Source: Nocardioides nitrophenolicus
GTDB taxonomy: Bacteria > Actinomycetota > Actinomycetes > Propionibacteriales > Nocardioidaceae
DNA: 64,000 bases
Direction: 5' to 3'
Assembly: GCF_016907515.1 (NCBI RefSeq)
Contig: NZ_JAFBBY010000001.1
Coordinates: forward strand, 1,054,001-1,118,000
In this document: positions 7,881-17,602 of the stretch, one piece after another
Layout: every line of letters starts with the position of its first letter
Position numbering within the stretch: the stretch's first letter is position 1
Notes under the pieces: generated by a model
Told to the model about the DNA's origin: nothing
Databases searched by the model: none
What the model saw: only the letters and a program-made list of their open reading frames with translations
Translations under genes and position numbers: made by a program

Positions 7881-10800
7881 TCACTCCTTGGGGTCGATGA
7901 CCGAGTCGATGACGAGTCGAGCCCATTCAAGCAGGGCCACCCCCTCGAGCGGGGTCCCCGTCCGTCCCGGGATGCCGGGGCGTGGGACCAGGATCGACTC
8001 GAGCTGGTGCTTGACGATCGACTTCGGGTAGAGCCGGTTGAGCCGGATCGTGCGCGACTCCGGCAGCACGACGGGATGGAAGCGGACGTTCTTGCCGACG
8101 GTCGTGATCTCCTTGACCCCCGCCTGGCGGGCCCGGGCGCGGAAGCGCGCGACCAGGAGCAGCGCGACGACCTGCTCGGGCGGCTCGCCGTACCTGTCGT
8201 CGAGCTCGGCGGCGATCTCGTCGACGTCGGCGTCGGTGCGCACCTCCGCGAGCCGCTTGTACATCTCCAGCCGCAGCCGCTCGCTCGGGATGTAGTCGTG
8301 GGGCAGGTGGGCCTCGACCGGCAGCTCGATGCGGACCTCGTCGAGCTGCTCGGGCGCACCCCCGTCGGAGCGGAAGTCGCGGACCGCCTCGCCCACGAGC
8401 CGGACGTAGAGGTCGAAGCCGACGTCGGCGATGTGGCCGGACTGCTCGCCGCCGAGCAGGTTGCCGGCGCCGCGGATCTCGAGGTCCTTCATCGCGATCG
8501 CCATGCCGCCGCCGAGGTCCGAATGCTGGGCCAGCGTGGCGAGCCGCTCGTGGGCGGTCTCGGTGAGCGGCTTCTCGGTCGGGTAGAGGAAGTAGGCGTA
8601 GGCCCGCTCCCGCGACCGGCCGACCCGGCCGCGCAGCTGGTGGAGCTGGGACAGGCCGAGGGTGTCGGAGCGCTCGATGATCATGGTGTTGGCGTTGGAG
8701 ACGTCGATGCCGGACTCGACGATGGTCGTGCAGACAAGGACGTCGAAGTTCTTCTCCCAGAAGTCGACCATCACCTGCTCGAGCTGGTGCTCCCCCATCT
8801 GGCCGTGCGCGGTCGCGACCCGGGCCTCGGGGACCAGCTCGCGGATCTTGGCGGCGGCCTTCTCGATCGAGCTCACCCGGTTGTGGATGTAGAACACTTG
8901 GCCGTCGCGGAGCAGCTCGCGCCGGATCGCCGCGACGACCTGGCGGTCCTCGTAGCCGCCGACGTAGGTCAGCACCGGGTGCCGCTCCTCGGGCGGGGTG
9001 GTGATCGTCGACATCTCGCGGATGCCGGTGATCGCCATCTCCAGGGTGCGCGGGATGGGCGTCGCGGACATCGACAGCACGTCGACGGAGGTGCGCAGCC
9101 GCTTCATCGCCTCCTTGTGCTCGACGCCGAAGCGCTGCTCCTCGTCGACGATGATCAGGCCCAGGTCCTTGAACTTCGTGTCGGCGTTGAACAGCCGGTG
9201 GGTGCCGACCACGATGTCGACGGTGCCGTCGGCGAGGCCGGCGATGGTCTCGGCGGCCTCCTTGTCGGTCTGGAAGCGCGACAGCGGCTTGAGGTTGATC
9301 GGGAAGCCGCTCATCCGGTCGCTGAACGTCGTGAGGTGCTGGTTGACGAGCAGCGTGGTCGGCACCAGGACGGCGACCTGCTTGCCGTCCTGGACCGCCT
9401 TGAAGGCCGCCCGGACCGCGATCTCGGTCTTGCCGTAGCCCACGTCGCCGCAGATCAGCCGGTCCATCGGGACCGTCCGCTCCATGTCGCGCTTGACCTC
9501 GTCGACCGTGGTGAGCTGGTCGGGCGTCTCGTGGAACGGGAAGGCGTCCTCGAGCTCGCGCTGCCACGGGCTGTCGGGACCGAACGCGTGGCCCTGGGTG
9601 GCCTGGCGGGCGGCGTACAGCTTGATCAGCTCGGCCGCGATCTCGCGGACCGCCTTGCGCGCCTTGTTCTTGCGCTTGGTCCAGTCGCCGCCGCCGAGCC
9701 GGTCGAGGCTGGGCTGCTCCCCGCCGACATAGCGCGTCACCTGGTCGAGCGTGTCGGCCGGCACGAACAGCCGGTCGGGCGGGCCGCCGCGCTTGGAGGG
9801 GCCGTACTCGAGGACGAGGTACTCGCGGATCGCGCCCTGCACCTCGCGCTGCTTCATCTCGACGAACCGCCCCACGCCGTGCTGCTCGTGGACGACGTAG
9901 TCGCCGGCCTTGAGCTCGAGCGGGTCGATCTGGCGCTTGCGGCGCACCGGCATCGCGCCCTTGTCGCGGGTCGACGCCTTGGCGCCGACGATGTCCTCGC
10001 CGGTGAGGATCGCGAGGCCGCGCCCGGCGTCGACCAGGCCGTGGCCGAGGTTGCCGCAGGTGATGGTGACGACCGCCGGGTCGAGCTCGTGGCCGGTGGG
10101 CAGGTCGTCGACGAGCCGGGCGGGCACGTCGCGCTCCCCCAGCGCCTCGACCATCCGCTGCGCCGGGCCGTGGCCGACGTGGACGACGACCACGCTCGTC
10201 CCCTCGCCGCGCCAGCGGGCGATGTCGGTGAACGCCTGCTCGACGTCCCCTCGGTACGACGGCGCCGGCGATACTCCCTGCTCAAAAGCACCGTTTTCGG
10301 GCGTTTCTTCGTGCTTTTGCCCCGGGACTATCGCCTGGTCGAGCCCGAACGGGCTGAACGTCCACCAGCTCTGGCCGCGTTCGCGCGCGTGGGTGCGGAC
10401 GTCGGCCAGCGAGTGGTAGGAGGCCGCCTGCAGGTCGATCGGCGCCTGCCCGCCGCTGGCGGCCGTGGCCCACGACGCCGCCAGGAACTCCTCGCTGGTC
10501 GCGACCAGGTCGTGGGCGCGGGCCCGCGCCCGCTCGGGGTCGAGCACCAGGATCCGGGTGTCGTCGGGCATCAGGTCGACGAGCAGCTCGAGCTCGTCGA
10601 CGAGCGCCGGGATCAGCGCCTCCATGCCCTCGACCGCGATGCCCTGGGCCAGCTTGTCGGTGATCTCGAGGAGCTGGGGGTGGCGCACCCCGAGCTCGGC
10701 GGCGCGCGCCCGCACCTCGTCGGTGAGCAGCAGCTCGCGGCACGGCGGCGCCCAGAGCCGGTCGACCTCGGCGATGGTGCGCTGGTCGGCGACCGCGAAC

Positions 10801-11438
10801 GAGCGGATCTCGTCGACCTCGTCACCGAAGAACTCCACCCGCAGGGGGTGCTCCTCGGTCGGCGGGAAGACGTCGACGATGCCGCCGCGCACCGCGAACT
10901 CGCCGCGCTTCTCGACCAGGTCGACCCGGGAGTACGCCGCCCCGACCAGGCCCGCGACGACGTCGTCGATGGCGACCTCCGCACCCTTGGTCAGCTCGAC
11001 CGGCGTGAGGTCGCCGAGGCCCTTGACCTGCGGCTGCAGGATGCTGCGCACCGGCGCGACGACGACCTGGACCGGCCCGGTGGCGGCATCGGTGCCGGGG
11101 TGGCACAGCCGCCGCAGCACCGCGAGCCGCCGCCCGACGGTGTCGCTGCGCGGGCTGAGCCGCTCGTGGGGCAGCGTCTCCCAGCTCGGGTAGTAGGCCA
11201 CCCCGGTGGGGTCGAGCAGGTCGCCCAGCTCGGCGACGAGCTGCTCGGCCTCGCGCGTGGTCGCGGTGACGACGAGCACCGGGCTCCCCGAGCGGGCCAG
11301 CCCGGTGGCGAGGAACGGGCGCAGCGCCTCGGGCCCGGTCAGCTCACCGGTCGGCTGGGCACCGCTCGCGGCCGCGGTGAGCGCGGCGGAGAGCGTCGGG
11401 TCGGCGAGAACGGCGTCGGCGAGGCCGGCGAGACTCAC
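7881..11438 (-). CDS. mfd: Transcription-repair coupling factor Mfd
   Basis: An 1185-residue SF2 translocase that removes RNA polymerase stalled at DNA damage and recruits UvrA. In order: UvrB-like N-terminal region, RNA polymerase interaction domain (DYVVHEQHGVGRFVEM), helicase domain with Walker A GDVGYGKTE near residue 660 and DEEQ box (IIVDEEQRFGV), helicase C domain, and the C-terminal TRCF domain. The start is GTG 11438 because AAAGG sits 8 nt upstream; GTG 11447 would overlap that site. An unusual AT-rich stretch with an inverted repeat lies in frame around 10283-10319. It leads the lipoprotein and mazG genes. Confidence 0.97.
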   Translation of the reverse strand: MSLAGLADAVLADPTLSAALTAAASGAQPTGELTGPEALRPFLATGLARSGSPVLVVTATTREAEQLVAELGDLLDPTGVAYYPSWETLPHERLSPRSDTVGRRLAVLRRLCHPGTDAATGPVQVVVAPVRSILQPQVKGLGDLTPVELTKGAEVAIDDVVAGLVGAAYSRVDLVEKRGEFAVRGGIVDVFPPTEEHPLRVEFFGDEVDEIRSFAVADQRTIAEVDRLWAPPCRELLLTDEVRARAAELGVRHPQLLEITDKLAQGIAVEGMEALIPALVDELELLVDLMPDDTRILVLDPERARARAHDLVATSEEFLAASWATAASGGQAPIDLQAASYHSLADVRTHARERGQSWWTFSPFGLDQAIVPGQKHEETPENGAFEQGVSPAPSYRGDVEQAFTDIARWRGEGTSVVVVHVGHGPAQRMVEALGERDVPARLVDDLPTGHELDPAVVTITCGNLGHGLVDAGRGLAILTGEDIVGAKASTRDKGAMPVRRKRQIDPLELKAGDYVVHEQHGVGRFVEMKQREVQGAIREYLVLEYGPSKRGGPPDRLFVPADTLDQVTRYVGGEQPSLDRLGGGDWTKRKNKARKAVREIAAELIKLYAARQATQGHAFGPDSPWQRELEDAFPFHETPDQLTTVDEVKRDMERTVPMDRLICGDVGYGKTEIAVRAAFKAVQDGKQVAVLVPTTLLVNQHLTTFSDRMSGFPINLKPLSRFQTDKEAAETIAGLADGTVDIVVGTHRLFNADTKFKDLGLIIVDEEQRFGVEHKEAMKRLRTSVDVLSMSATPIPRTLEMAITGIREMSTITTPPEERHPVLTYVGGYEDRQVVAAIRRELLRDGQVFYIHNRVSSIEKAAAKIRELVPEARVATAHGQMGEHQLEQVMVDFWEKNFDVLVCTTIVESGIDVSNANTMIIERSDTLGLSQLHQLRGRVGRSRERAYAYFLYPTEKPLTETAHERLATLAQHSDLGGGMAIAMKDLEIRGAGNLLGGEQSGHIADVGFDLYVRLVGEAVRDFRSDGGAPEQLDEVRIELPVEAHLPHDYIPSERLRLEMYKRLAEVRTDADVDEIAAELDDRYGEPPEQVVALLLVARFRARARQAGVKEITTVGKNVRFHPVVLPESRTIRLNRLYPKSIVKHQLESILVPRPGIPGRTGTPLEGVALLEWARLVIDSVIDPKE
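10283..10319. repeat. AT-rich inverted repeat inside mfd
   Basis: CAAAAGCAC at 10283-10291 is matched by GTGCTTTTG at 10311-10319, a perfect 9-bp dyad around 19 nt. The surrounding 70 bases are much richer in A/T than the rest of mfd and encode a Lys/Glu/Gln-rich loop (around PGQKHEETPENGAFEQG). The frame is kept. Confidence 0.6.
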
Positions 11439-11472
11439 GGGGCACACCTTTGGTCGAGGGACACGACGAGCG

Positions 11473-11497
11473 CCCCCGGTCTCGGAACGACCGGGGG
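11473..11497 (-). terminator. Hairpin terminator after pstB
   Basis: CCCCCGGTC pairs with GACCGGGGG around a 7-nt loop, between the pstB stop and the mfd start. It would end the pst transcript. Confidence 0.7.
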
Positions 11498-11567
11498 TAC
11501 CGCCCCAGCCTACGGCTCCCCGCCGACAGTGAGGCCGCGCCGGGTCGGCCGACCACGTGGACCGGGC

Positions 11568-12473
11568 TCAGCCGAACCGGCCGTTGACGTAGTCGTAGGT
11601 CCGCGAGTCCTGCGGGCTCTGGAACATCGCCTCGGTGTCGCCGTGCTCGACGATGACGCCGGGCTGGCCCTGCGAGGCCAGGAAGAAGGCGCACTGGTCG
11701 GAGACCCGGGCGGCCTGCTGCATGTTGTGGGTGACGATCACGATCGTCACCTCGCGCGCGAGCTCGAGCATGGTCTCCTCGATCACCCGGGTCGAGGTCG
11801 GGTCCAGGGCCGAGCAGGGCTCGTCCATGAGCAGCACCCGCGGACGGATCGCCAGCGAGCGGGCGATGCACAGGCGCTGCTGCTGGCCGCCGGACAGACC
11901 GCCGCCCGGGGCGTCGAGGCGATCCTTGACCTCGTTCCAGAGCCCGCCCTTGACCAGGCAGGACTCGACGAGGTCGTCCTTGTCGGACTTCTTCATCCGG
12001 GTGCCGGTGAGCTTGAGTCCGGCGAGCACGTTCTCCTGGATCGACATCGCCGGGAACGGGTTCGGCTTCTGGAACACCATGCCGATCGCGCGGCGGGCGT
12101 CGATCAGCCGCTTGCCGGGGTCGTAGATGTCCTCGCCGTCGAGCAGCACCTCCCCGGCGAGCTGTGCCGACGGGACCAGCTCGTGCATCCGGTTGAGGAT
12201 GCGCAGGAAGGTCGACTTGCCGCAGCCCGACGGACCGATCAGGGCGGTGATGCCGCCGGCCGGCATGGTGAGCGAGACCCGGTCCAGGACCTTGTGGTCG
12301 CCGAACCACGCGGTGATCTCGCGGGCCTCAAGCTCGGCGAGGCTCGCCGGATCCGGTACGTCGACGGAGGTCGCCGGGTCGAGGCGGGGTACGTCGGCCG
12401 TCGCGGCGCCCGGCGGAGCGGGCGGCGGCGGGACCGCGGGGAGGGACATCGTGTCGACGGCGTCCGGGTTCAT
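11568..12473 (-). CDS. pstB: Phosphate ABC transporter ATPase PstB
   Basis: A 301-residue ATPase of the high-affinity phosphate importer. Walker A is GPSGCGKS (80-87), signature LSGGQ (193-197), Walker B LLMDEP (214-219) and switch His 249. The [11 protein letters not shown] segment after the Q-loop is typical of PstB. A Pro/Ala-rich extension of about 45 residues precedes the domain. The start is ATG 12473, with AGGAAGAG upstream. It is the last gene of the pst operon, separated by about 100 nt containing a strong hairpin from the binding-protein gene before it, so its level may be set independently. Confidence 0.96.
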   Translation of the reverse strand: MNPDAVDTMSLPAVPPPPAPPGAATADVPRLDPATSVDVPDPASLAELEAREITAWFGDHKVLDRVSLTMPAGGITALIGPSGCGKSTFLRILNRMHELVPSAQLAGEVLLDGEDIYDPGKRLIDARRAIGMVFQKPNPFPAMSIQENVLAGLKLTGTRMKKSDKDDLVESCLVKGGLWNEVKDRLDAPGGGLSGGQQQRLCIARSLAIRPRVLLMDEPCSALDPTSTRVIEETMLELAREVTIVIVTHNMQQAARVSDQCAFFLASQGQPGVIVEHGDTEAMFQSPQDSRTYDYVNGRFG

Positions 12474-12493
12474 GGGCTCTTCCTGTCGTGGGA

Positions 12494-12529
12494 CGGTGCC
12501 GGGCGGCCCGCTGGGGCCACCCGGCACCG
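12494..12529 (-). promoter_or_regulatory. Intercistronic hairpin before pstB
   Basis: CGGTGCCGGG plus GGCCC pair with GGGCC plus CCCGGCACCG, with one internal mismatch and a 4-nt loop. It could act as a partial terminator or an mRNA end barrier that keeps more binding protein than ATPase. Next to it, at about 12529-12575, lie imperfect 9-10 nt tandem repeats of the GGTGCTACG type. Confidence 0.5.
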
Positions 12530-12576
12530 GTGCTACGGGTGCTACGGGTGCTGCTGGGTGCTGCCGGTGCGGGTGG

Positions 12577-14046
12577 TCAGCAGGCCGCGGCCTTCGCGCT
12601 GTTCGCGGCCTTGAGCGCCTTCTTGGCCTTCTTGAGCTTGACCTTGACCTTCTTCTTCGCGGTGCCCTTGGCCTTCTTCAGCTTGGACTTGAGCTTGGTG
12701 ACCTTGGCCTGCGCGGTGTCGGCCTTGGCGGTGGCGGCGGTGCAGGCGGCCGACGGGCCGGCCGTGACGACCACGGTGACGGTGCCGGTCGAGGGCTGGA
12801 ACACGGTGCCGGCCTTGGGCGCGTACACGGCGGTGTAGGTGTGGCTGCCGACCGGGACGCCGGTCAGGCTCGCCGTGGCGGTGCCGCCGATGAGCGGGAC
12901 GTTCGCCTTGACGACGCTGCCGCCCTCGCGGAAGGTGACGGTGCCCTCGGGGGTCTTCGAGCCGTTGATCGCGGCCTTGAGGACCACCGCGCCGTTGCCG
13001 TTGTGGGTGCCCGTGACGCCGGCGGTGGTGGTGACCGGGGCGACGTCACCGCTGATGCTGAAGTCGGTCGTCGCCGACGTGGTCTGCACGCCGCACACGC
13101 CACCGTCGTCCGGCGTGGCGAGCTGGTCGAAGCCGGCCTGCTTGATCAGGCCCGCGGCCTGCTCGGAGCACAGGAAGCCGTCGGGTCCGAACAGCGCGGT
13201 GATCTCCGGCTTGGCGACGTCGGTGCCCCGGACCACGTTGTAGAGCGCGCGCTCGGCGGAGAAGCCGCCCTCGAGGCGCAGCGTGCCGAGCAGGTCGGCA
13301 CGGCCGGCGGAGAACGGCGCGATCGCGTTGGGGTCGTTCTTGATCGCGGCGTCGTCGTGCTCCTGCACCGGGGTGACGGTGCCGGCGAGGACGACGGCGG
13401 TGCCACCGTTGGCGGCCTTGAGCTGGGCCTCGAAGAAGCTGCGGGTGCCCGAGCCGGACTGCGGGATCTTCGGCGCGATCACGCCGCTGGTCGTGCTGCC
13501 GGGGAGGTCACTCCAGTTGTCGTAGGTGCCGTTGTAGATGTTGACCAGGTCGGCGGGCGTGATCGAGGCCGGCGCGTTGGACGTCTTGGAGACGGCCATC
13601 TTCAAGGTGTCGAGCGCGAACGGGAACTGCTTGAGGCTCGCGGCGATCTCGTCGGAGCTCAGCGTCGAGGAGGACCGGGCGAAGTCGATCGCGGCGACGT
13701 TGTTGGCGCCGTAGAGCCGGCCCTTGCCCGCGCCGGAGCCGTTGGGGCGGGTGATCGGCGCGGCCTCGCCGGGCAGGGTCAGGTCGCCGCCGCTGGTGGC
13801 GGCGTAGGTCACCAGGCGGGAGGTCGGGGCCGGGGTCGCGGCGTTCCACGCGTCGCCGAGGAGCTTGAGCGCGTGCTGGCTGGTGTCCGAGCCGACACCG
13901 ATCACGTCGGTGGCCACCGGGGTGATGCCGGCGGTGTCGTCGGCGTCGGCGACGTACGCCGCGTGGGCGGGCGCGGAGCCCACGGCGAGGGCGCCGAGGG
14001 CCAGGGTCGCCGCAAGAGCGCTCCCGAGGGTGGTGCGTACAGACAT
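12577..14046 (-). CDS. PstS-like binding protein with Ig-like domain and lysine-rich tail
   Basis: A 489-residue secreted protein. A signal peptide (cut after about APAHA, residue 29) is followed by a type-II periplasmic-binding fold (about 40-345) with phosphate-binding-protein features: VGSDTSQ near the start, [19 protein letters not shown] and [11 protein letters not shown]. Then comes one Ig-like module (about 350-435). The C terminus is a tail of some 55 residues made almost only of Lys, Ala, Leu and Val, bounded by two cysteines, the second being the last residue. There is no membrane anchor, unlike its two sister proteins upstream. The start is ATG 14046, with AGAGGAAG upstream. It probably captures phosphate or a phosphate ester; the tail could bind wall polymers (inference). 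Confidence 0.8.
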   Translation of the reverse strand: MSVRTTLGSALAATLALGALAVGSAPAHAAYVADADDTAGITPVATDVIGVGSDTSQHALKLLGDAWNAATPAPTSRLVTYAATSGGDLTLPGEAAPITRPNGSGAGKGRLYGANNVAAIDFARSSSTLSSDEIAASLKQFPFALDTLKMAVSKTSNAPASITPADLVNIYNGTYDNWSDLPGSTTSGVIAPKIPQSGSGTRSFFEAQLKAANGGTAVVLAGTVTPVQEHDDAAIKNDPNAIAPFSAGRADLLGTLRLEGGFSAERALYNVVRGTDVAKPEITALFGPDGFLCSEQAAGLIKQAGFDQLATPDDGGVCGVQTTSATTDFSISGDVAPVTTTAGVTGTHNGNGAVVLKAAINGSKTPEGTVTFREGGSVVKANVPLIGGTATASLTGVPVGSHTYTAVYAPKAGTVFQPSTGTVTVVVTAGPSAACTAATAKADTAQAKVTKLKSKLKKAKGTAKKKVKVKLKKAKKALKAANSAKAAAC

Positions 14047-14096
14047 CAACTTCCTCTTTCTGGGATCTTCTTTGGTTGGGTCGGTGGTGCGGTCGG

Positions 14097-15008
14097 TCAG
14101 ATCAGGTTGGGGAGCAGCCGCAGGGCGGTGTCGGTGGTCAGCCAGGACAGGGCGAGCACCGGCGCGACCGCGACCACCCACACCTGGGCGCGGCTCCAGC
14201 GCTGGCGCGCGAGCTGGGCCGCGACGACGGCGCCGATGAAGAGCGCCAGCCACAGGGTCAGCAGCGGCAGCGCCTCGGTGCCGGACTTCATCGCCTCCTC
14301 GGACTCCGGCACGCTGGGCGAGAGCCCGCCCGGCGCGGGGAAGCCCTCGGCCGCCTCGGCGTCGACGTAGACGGTGCTGCCGGGCATCAGCCGCGCGAAG
14401 CGGCCCTCCCCCGCGGCGGTGACCAGGGTCAGCCGGGCCGCCCCAGCCGGGGCGGGCTGCGGCAGCGGGTCGCCGTCGCGCCGCACGCCGATCACCTTGA
14501 AGCCGACCTCGCCCTGGCCCATGGTGACCGTGATCGGGTCGCCGACCGCCAGCCCGCCCAGGCCACGGAAGGGCGCGCCATAGGTCGTCGAGCGGCCGTA
14601 GACGATCGAGGTGCCGACCTGCCCGGGCAGCACGGTGTCGCGGCGGTGGCCGGGCCCGGCGAACAGGTCGCCGGCCGCGGTGCCCTCGACCACGGTCTCG
14701 TCGATCCCCAGCGCGGGGATGTCGAGCAGCGCGACGGGGGCGCCCGGGTCGGTCACCGGCCCGATCGGCGCGGTGGCGCCGGCGAGCTGCATCCGCAGCT
14801 CCCGGTGCAGCAGGGCCTGGGCGCGCTCGTGGGACACGCTGCCGAGGACGAGCAGGTGCACGGCCAGCCAGGCGCACAGCACCGCGACCACGGTCAGCGT
14901 CGAGCTGGCGAGGAGTCCCGGCTCGCTGGGCGGCGGCGCGGGCGCCGGCGGACGTCGGCGGCGGCCGGCCTCCTCGGTCCCGACCTCGTCGGGGGCGGCG
15001 ACGCTCAT
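14097..15008 (-). CDS. Sortase-fold membrane protein lacking catalytic His and Cys
   Basis: A 303-residue protein. There is an N-terminal membrane segment (about 37-57), a sortase domain (about 90-218) and two C-terminal membrane segments (about 246-266 and 275-292). The sortase fold is recognisable from LDIPALGIDETVVEGT, GPGHRRDTVLPGQVGTSIVYG and TTYGAPFRGL---GD. Active family members have GHR at the first catalytic site and TLxTC at the second. Here these read GRS (Arg139) and TLVTA (Ala198), so a transpeptidase reaction is not expected. It overlaps the upstream gene by 4 nt (ATGA) and sits among phosphate-binding proteins. A binding or scaffold role is inferred. Confidence 0.8.
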   Translation of the reverse strand: MSVAAPDEVGTEEAGRRRRPPAPAPPPSEPGLLASSTLTVVAVLCAWLAVHLLVLGSVSHERAQALLHRELRMQLAGATAPIGPVTDPGAPVALLDIPALGIDETVVEGTAAGDLFAGPGHRRDTVLPGQVGTSIVYGRSTTYGAPFRGLGGLAVGDPITVTMGQGEVGFKVIGVRRDGDPLPQPAPAGAARLTLVTAAGEGRFARLMPGSTVYVDAEAAEGFPAPGGLSPSVPESEEAMKSGTEALPLLTLWLALFIGAVVAAQLARQRWSRAQVWVVAVAPVLALSWLTTDTALRLLPNLI

Positions 15009-17602
15009 CGGACCCACCGCCGGCGCAGCGACATCAGCCGGGTGACCAGCGACGCGGCGGCGGCGAGGGTGCCGATCACCAGCAGCGCGGGCAGCATCGA
15101 CAGTGCCGTGCCGGAGCTGGCCGCCTCGGTGCGGGCGGTCACGGTCGGCGCCGGCTCGGCCGGCGCCGCGGGTACGGCGGCCTCCGGCGCACCCGCGGGA
15201 GGAGCCTCCACGGCCGGCGCGGCGGGCGTCTGGGTCACGGTGCCCCCGGCGGCGGCACCGCCCTCGGCCGGCGGCGCGTGCTGCGCCTCGACCGCCTTCG
15301 CCGTCGCCTGGGCGGTGCGCCACAGCTTCGCGGTCACGCCGCTGCGGCGCAGCGGGAGGTAGCCCTCGGGGAGCTCGCCGTTCGCCCGGCCGGCCCGCTG
15401 GCCCTCGGTCGTCGCGATCCGGATGAAGGAGGCGACGGTCGCGGCCTCCTTCTGCTTCAGGCCGTGGGTCCGGGCCGCCGTGTAGACGATCTGGGTGCCC
15501 GGGTAGGCGCTCCTGGCCGCCAGCAGGTCGTCCTGGCCCAGCACGAACGGACCGAGGCGGTCGCCCTTCTTCTGCTTCGCGACCTCGATCGCCTTGCCCA
15601 GCGAGGCGCTCGACGGCGCGACGTACGCGCTGCCCCTGGTCCGCAGCGCGGCGGTGCGCAGGCCGTAGCGCTCGGCGTCGCCGAGACTGACGATCCCGAG
15701 CAGGAAGCGCGCGCCGTAGGGCTGCCGGTCGATCCGGCCGATCTTCCAGGCCTGTCCGACCGCGTTCAGGTCGGCGTCGCAGCGGGTCTGCACGTTCGGC
15801 CACGAGTCGATCAGGGCGTCCGCGATCTTGCGCAGCGTGGTCACCGGCGCCGCAACCTGGCTGAGGTAGACCGACGGGTTCGCCTGCCGGCACGGGTCCT
15901 GGGTGGTCGGCGTGTAGATGTCGAGAAGGGGCCACTCCGCGGCCGGGACCTCGAACTTCCGGTACGCCGGGTTGACCTTCATCCCCCACGGGTCGGGCTT
16001 GCCCTTGATGAAGCTCATCGCGTCCTTGTCGGCGGCGATGTACTCGGTGAGCTGGGCGACGATGTCGGAGGAGTTCGACAGCGACAGGAGGGTCGCCCCC
16101 GCCTCGGTGGTGCGCTGGCTCAGTCCCGGGTTGAGCGCGACGAACTCGGGGTCGGCCTGGATGCTCAGCGGGTTGGTCTCCAGGCCGGGATGCCCCTTGC
16201 CGAGCGCGGAGCCCGGATAGCTCTGGGTCAGCAGCTTCGCGATCAGCCGGGCGTTGAGCCGCAGCTCGCCGTACTCGCCGGCATTGTCGGGCCGGTCGAT
16301 CACGTACCCGATCCCGAACCCGGTGACCGCGGTCGGCGCATAGCCGACCGGATCCTCGCCGGTCGCCTCGTGCGGCGCGGAGACGAAGGCCGCGGGCGAG
16401 TCGCCGCTCTGCATCAGGTTCCAGCCGGCCTGGTCGGGCATCTGGTTGAGCTGGAACTTGAAGCGCTTCTTGTTCAGGCAGTACGCCGGCGCCCACTGCA
16501 GGCCGGCCTGGGCCATCAGCTCGGAGCCGGAGAAGGAGACGGGCGGCCGGCTGTCGAGGACGTCACAGGCGTCCGGCGGCAGGCCGAAGGTGATCGGGAT
16601 CGAGACCCGGTTGCGCCAGTTGGACGCCGACCACCACAGCGCGGGCCCGACGGCCTGGTCGATGCCGAGGCCCGCGAAGTTGCTGCTGCCGGAGGCGAAC
16701 TCGCCGTACTGCCGGCACTCCTCGCCGAGCCGCTTGGCGTCGTCGCTCGGCGGCGCGCAGCTCAGCCCGGTGATCGGCACGACCACGATCGAGCAGGCGA
16801 CCGTGTTCGAGCAGCCGAGCGACTCGTTCTCGGTCTTCGAGCGCACCTCGAAGCCGACCTGGCCGTTGCCGTCACCGTCGGTGAAGGCGGCGACCTCGGA
16901 GGCGGGGAAGGCCGAGCCGACCGCCGCCTCGGGCGGCATGGTGTCGCTGTCGCAGGCCAGGTAGCGGGTGCCGGAGGCCGCGACGAAGGGCGTCAGGTGG
17001 GTGAGGGTGCCGTCGACCTTGGCGGTCTTGCACTTGTCGTCGGGCAGTGCGTCGACGCCGGACAGCGGCGCCTTGTCGGCGTCGCCGGCGTACTGGTCGA
17101 CGGTCCACAGCGCCTCGTACGGCGACCGGGCGACCTGGGAGCGCTGGAAGAAGGAGGAGGTCCAGCAGGTCTCGGGACTGAGCTGCTGCGCGGCCGGGAG
17201 GCTCGCGTCGTCCCGGCCGCGACACTGCATGACGACGACCGGGTACTCCTGGCTGAGCCCGTTCTCGCCGTACGGGTTGCTCGCGCGGCCACCGCTCGGC
17301 GGCGCGCCACTCCACGAGATGTCCACCCGCTCGCGACCACGCAGGTCCGTGGTGTGGTCGGCGCGTACCGTGAACGCGGAGGAGGTCACCGACTCGACGG
17401 CGCCCTGCGCGTCGACGAAGGTGCGCTCGATGGTCTTGGTCTGCTCGAAGCCGCCGGCCGGGGCGACCCGGGCCGCCGGGTCCGTGGGCCGCGCGGCGGC
17501 CGGACCCGCGCCCGCGCCGGGGGCGAGCAGGGCCAGGCCCATCAGCGCGGCCACCGCGACGGTGCCGGCCAGGCCTCGGCGGCGCTCCCGCGGCGCGCTC
17601 AT
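15005..17602 (-). CDS. Large membrane-anchored PstS-like protein
   Basis: An 865-residue surface protein. The signal peptide covers about residues 1-37. A beta-rich region with several cysteines (about 45-320) is followed by a PstS-like substrate-binding region. A Pro/Ala-rich linker near the end leads to one membrane helix (about 832-852) and an RRRWVR tail. No LPxTG or LAxTG motif precedes the helix, so anchoring is by the helix itself. It overlaps both neighbours by 4 nt (ATGA), so it is tightly coupled to the anchored PstS before it and the sortase-like gene after it. The PstS relationship rests on sequence texture and context; the extra domains are not recognised. Confidence 0.7.
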   Translation of the reverse strand: MSAPRERRRGLAGTVAVAALMGLALLAPGAGAGPAAARPTDPAARVAPAGGFEQTKTIERTFVDAQGAVESVTSSAFTVRADHTTDLRGRERVDISWSGAPPSGGRASNPYGENGLSQEYPVVVMQCRGRDDASLPAAQQLSPETCWTSSFFQRSQVARSPYEALWTVDQYAGDADKAPLSGVDALPDDKCKTAKVDGTLTHLTPFVAASGTRYLACDSDTMPPEAAVGSAFPASEVAAFTDGDGNGQVGFEVRSKTENESLGCSNTVACSIVVVPITGLSCAPPSDDAKRLGEECRQYGEFASGSSNFAGLGIDQAVGPALWWSASNWRNRVSIPITFGLPPDACDVLDSRPPVSFSGSELMAQAGLQWAPAYCLNKKRFKFQLNQMPDQAGWNLMQSGDSPAAFVSAPHEATGEDPVGYAPTAVTGFGIGYVIDRPDNAGEYGELRLNARLIAKLLTQSYPGSALGKGHPGLETNPLSIQADPEFVALNPGLSQRTTEAGATLLSLSNSSDIVAQLTEYIAADKDAMSFIKGKPDPWGMKVNPAYRKFEVPAAEWPLLDIYTPTTQDPCRQANPSVYLSQVAAPVTTLRKIADALIDSWPNVQTRCDADLNAVGQAWKIGRIDRQPYGARFLLGIVSLGDAERYGLRTAALRTRGSAYVAPSSASLGKAIEVAKQKKGDRLGPFVLGQDDLLAARSAYPGTQIVYTAARTHGLKQKEAATVASFIRIATTEGQRAGRANGELPEGYLPLRRSGVTAKLWRTAQATAKAVEAQHAPPAEGGAAAGGTVTQTPAAPAVEAPPAGAPEAAVPAAPAEPAPTVTARTEAASSGTALSMLPALLVIGTLAAAASLVTRLMSLRRRWVR

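Noticed and set aside
8007..12614. A very long open frame on the plus strand opposite mfd and pstB
   Set aside because: It is a high-G+C shadow of mfd and pstB codons, with Val/Asp/Leu/Gly/Arg-rich sequence and no domain; the genes on the minus strand are certain.
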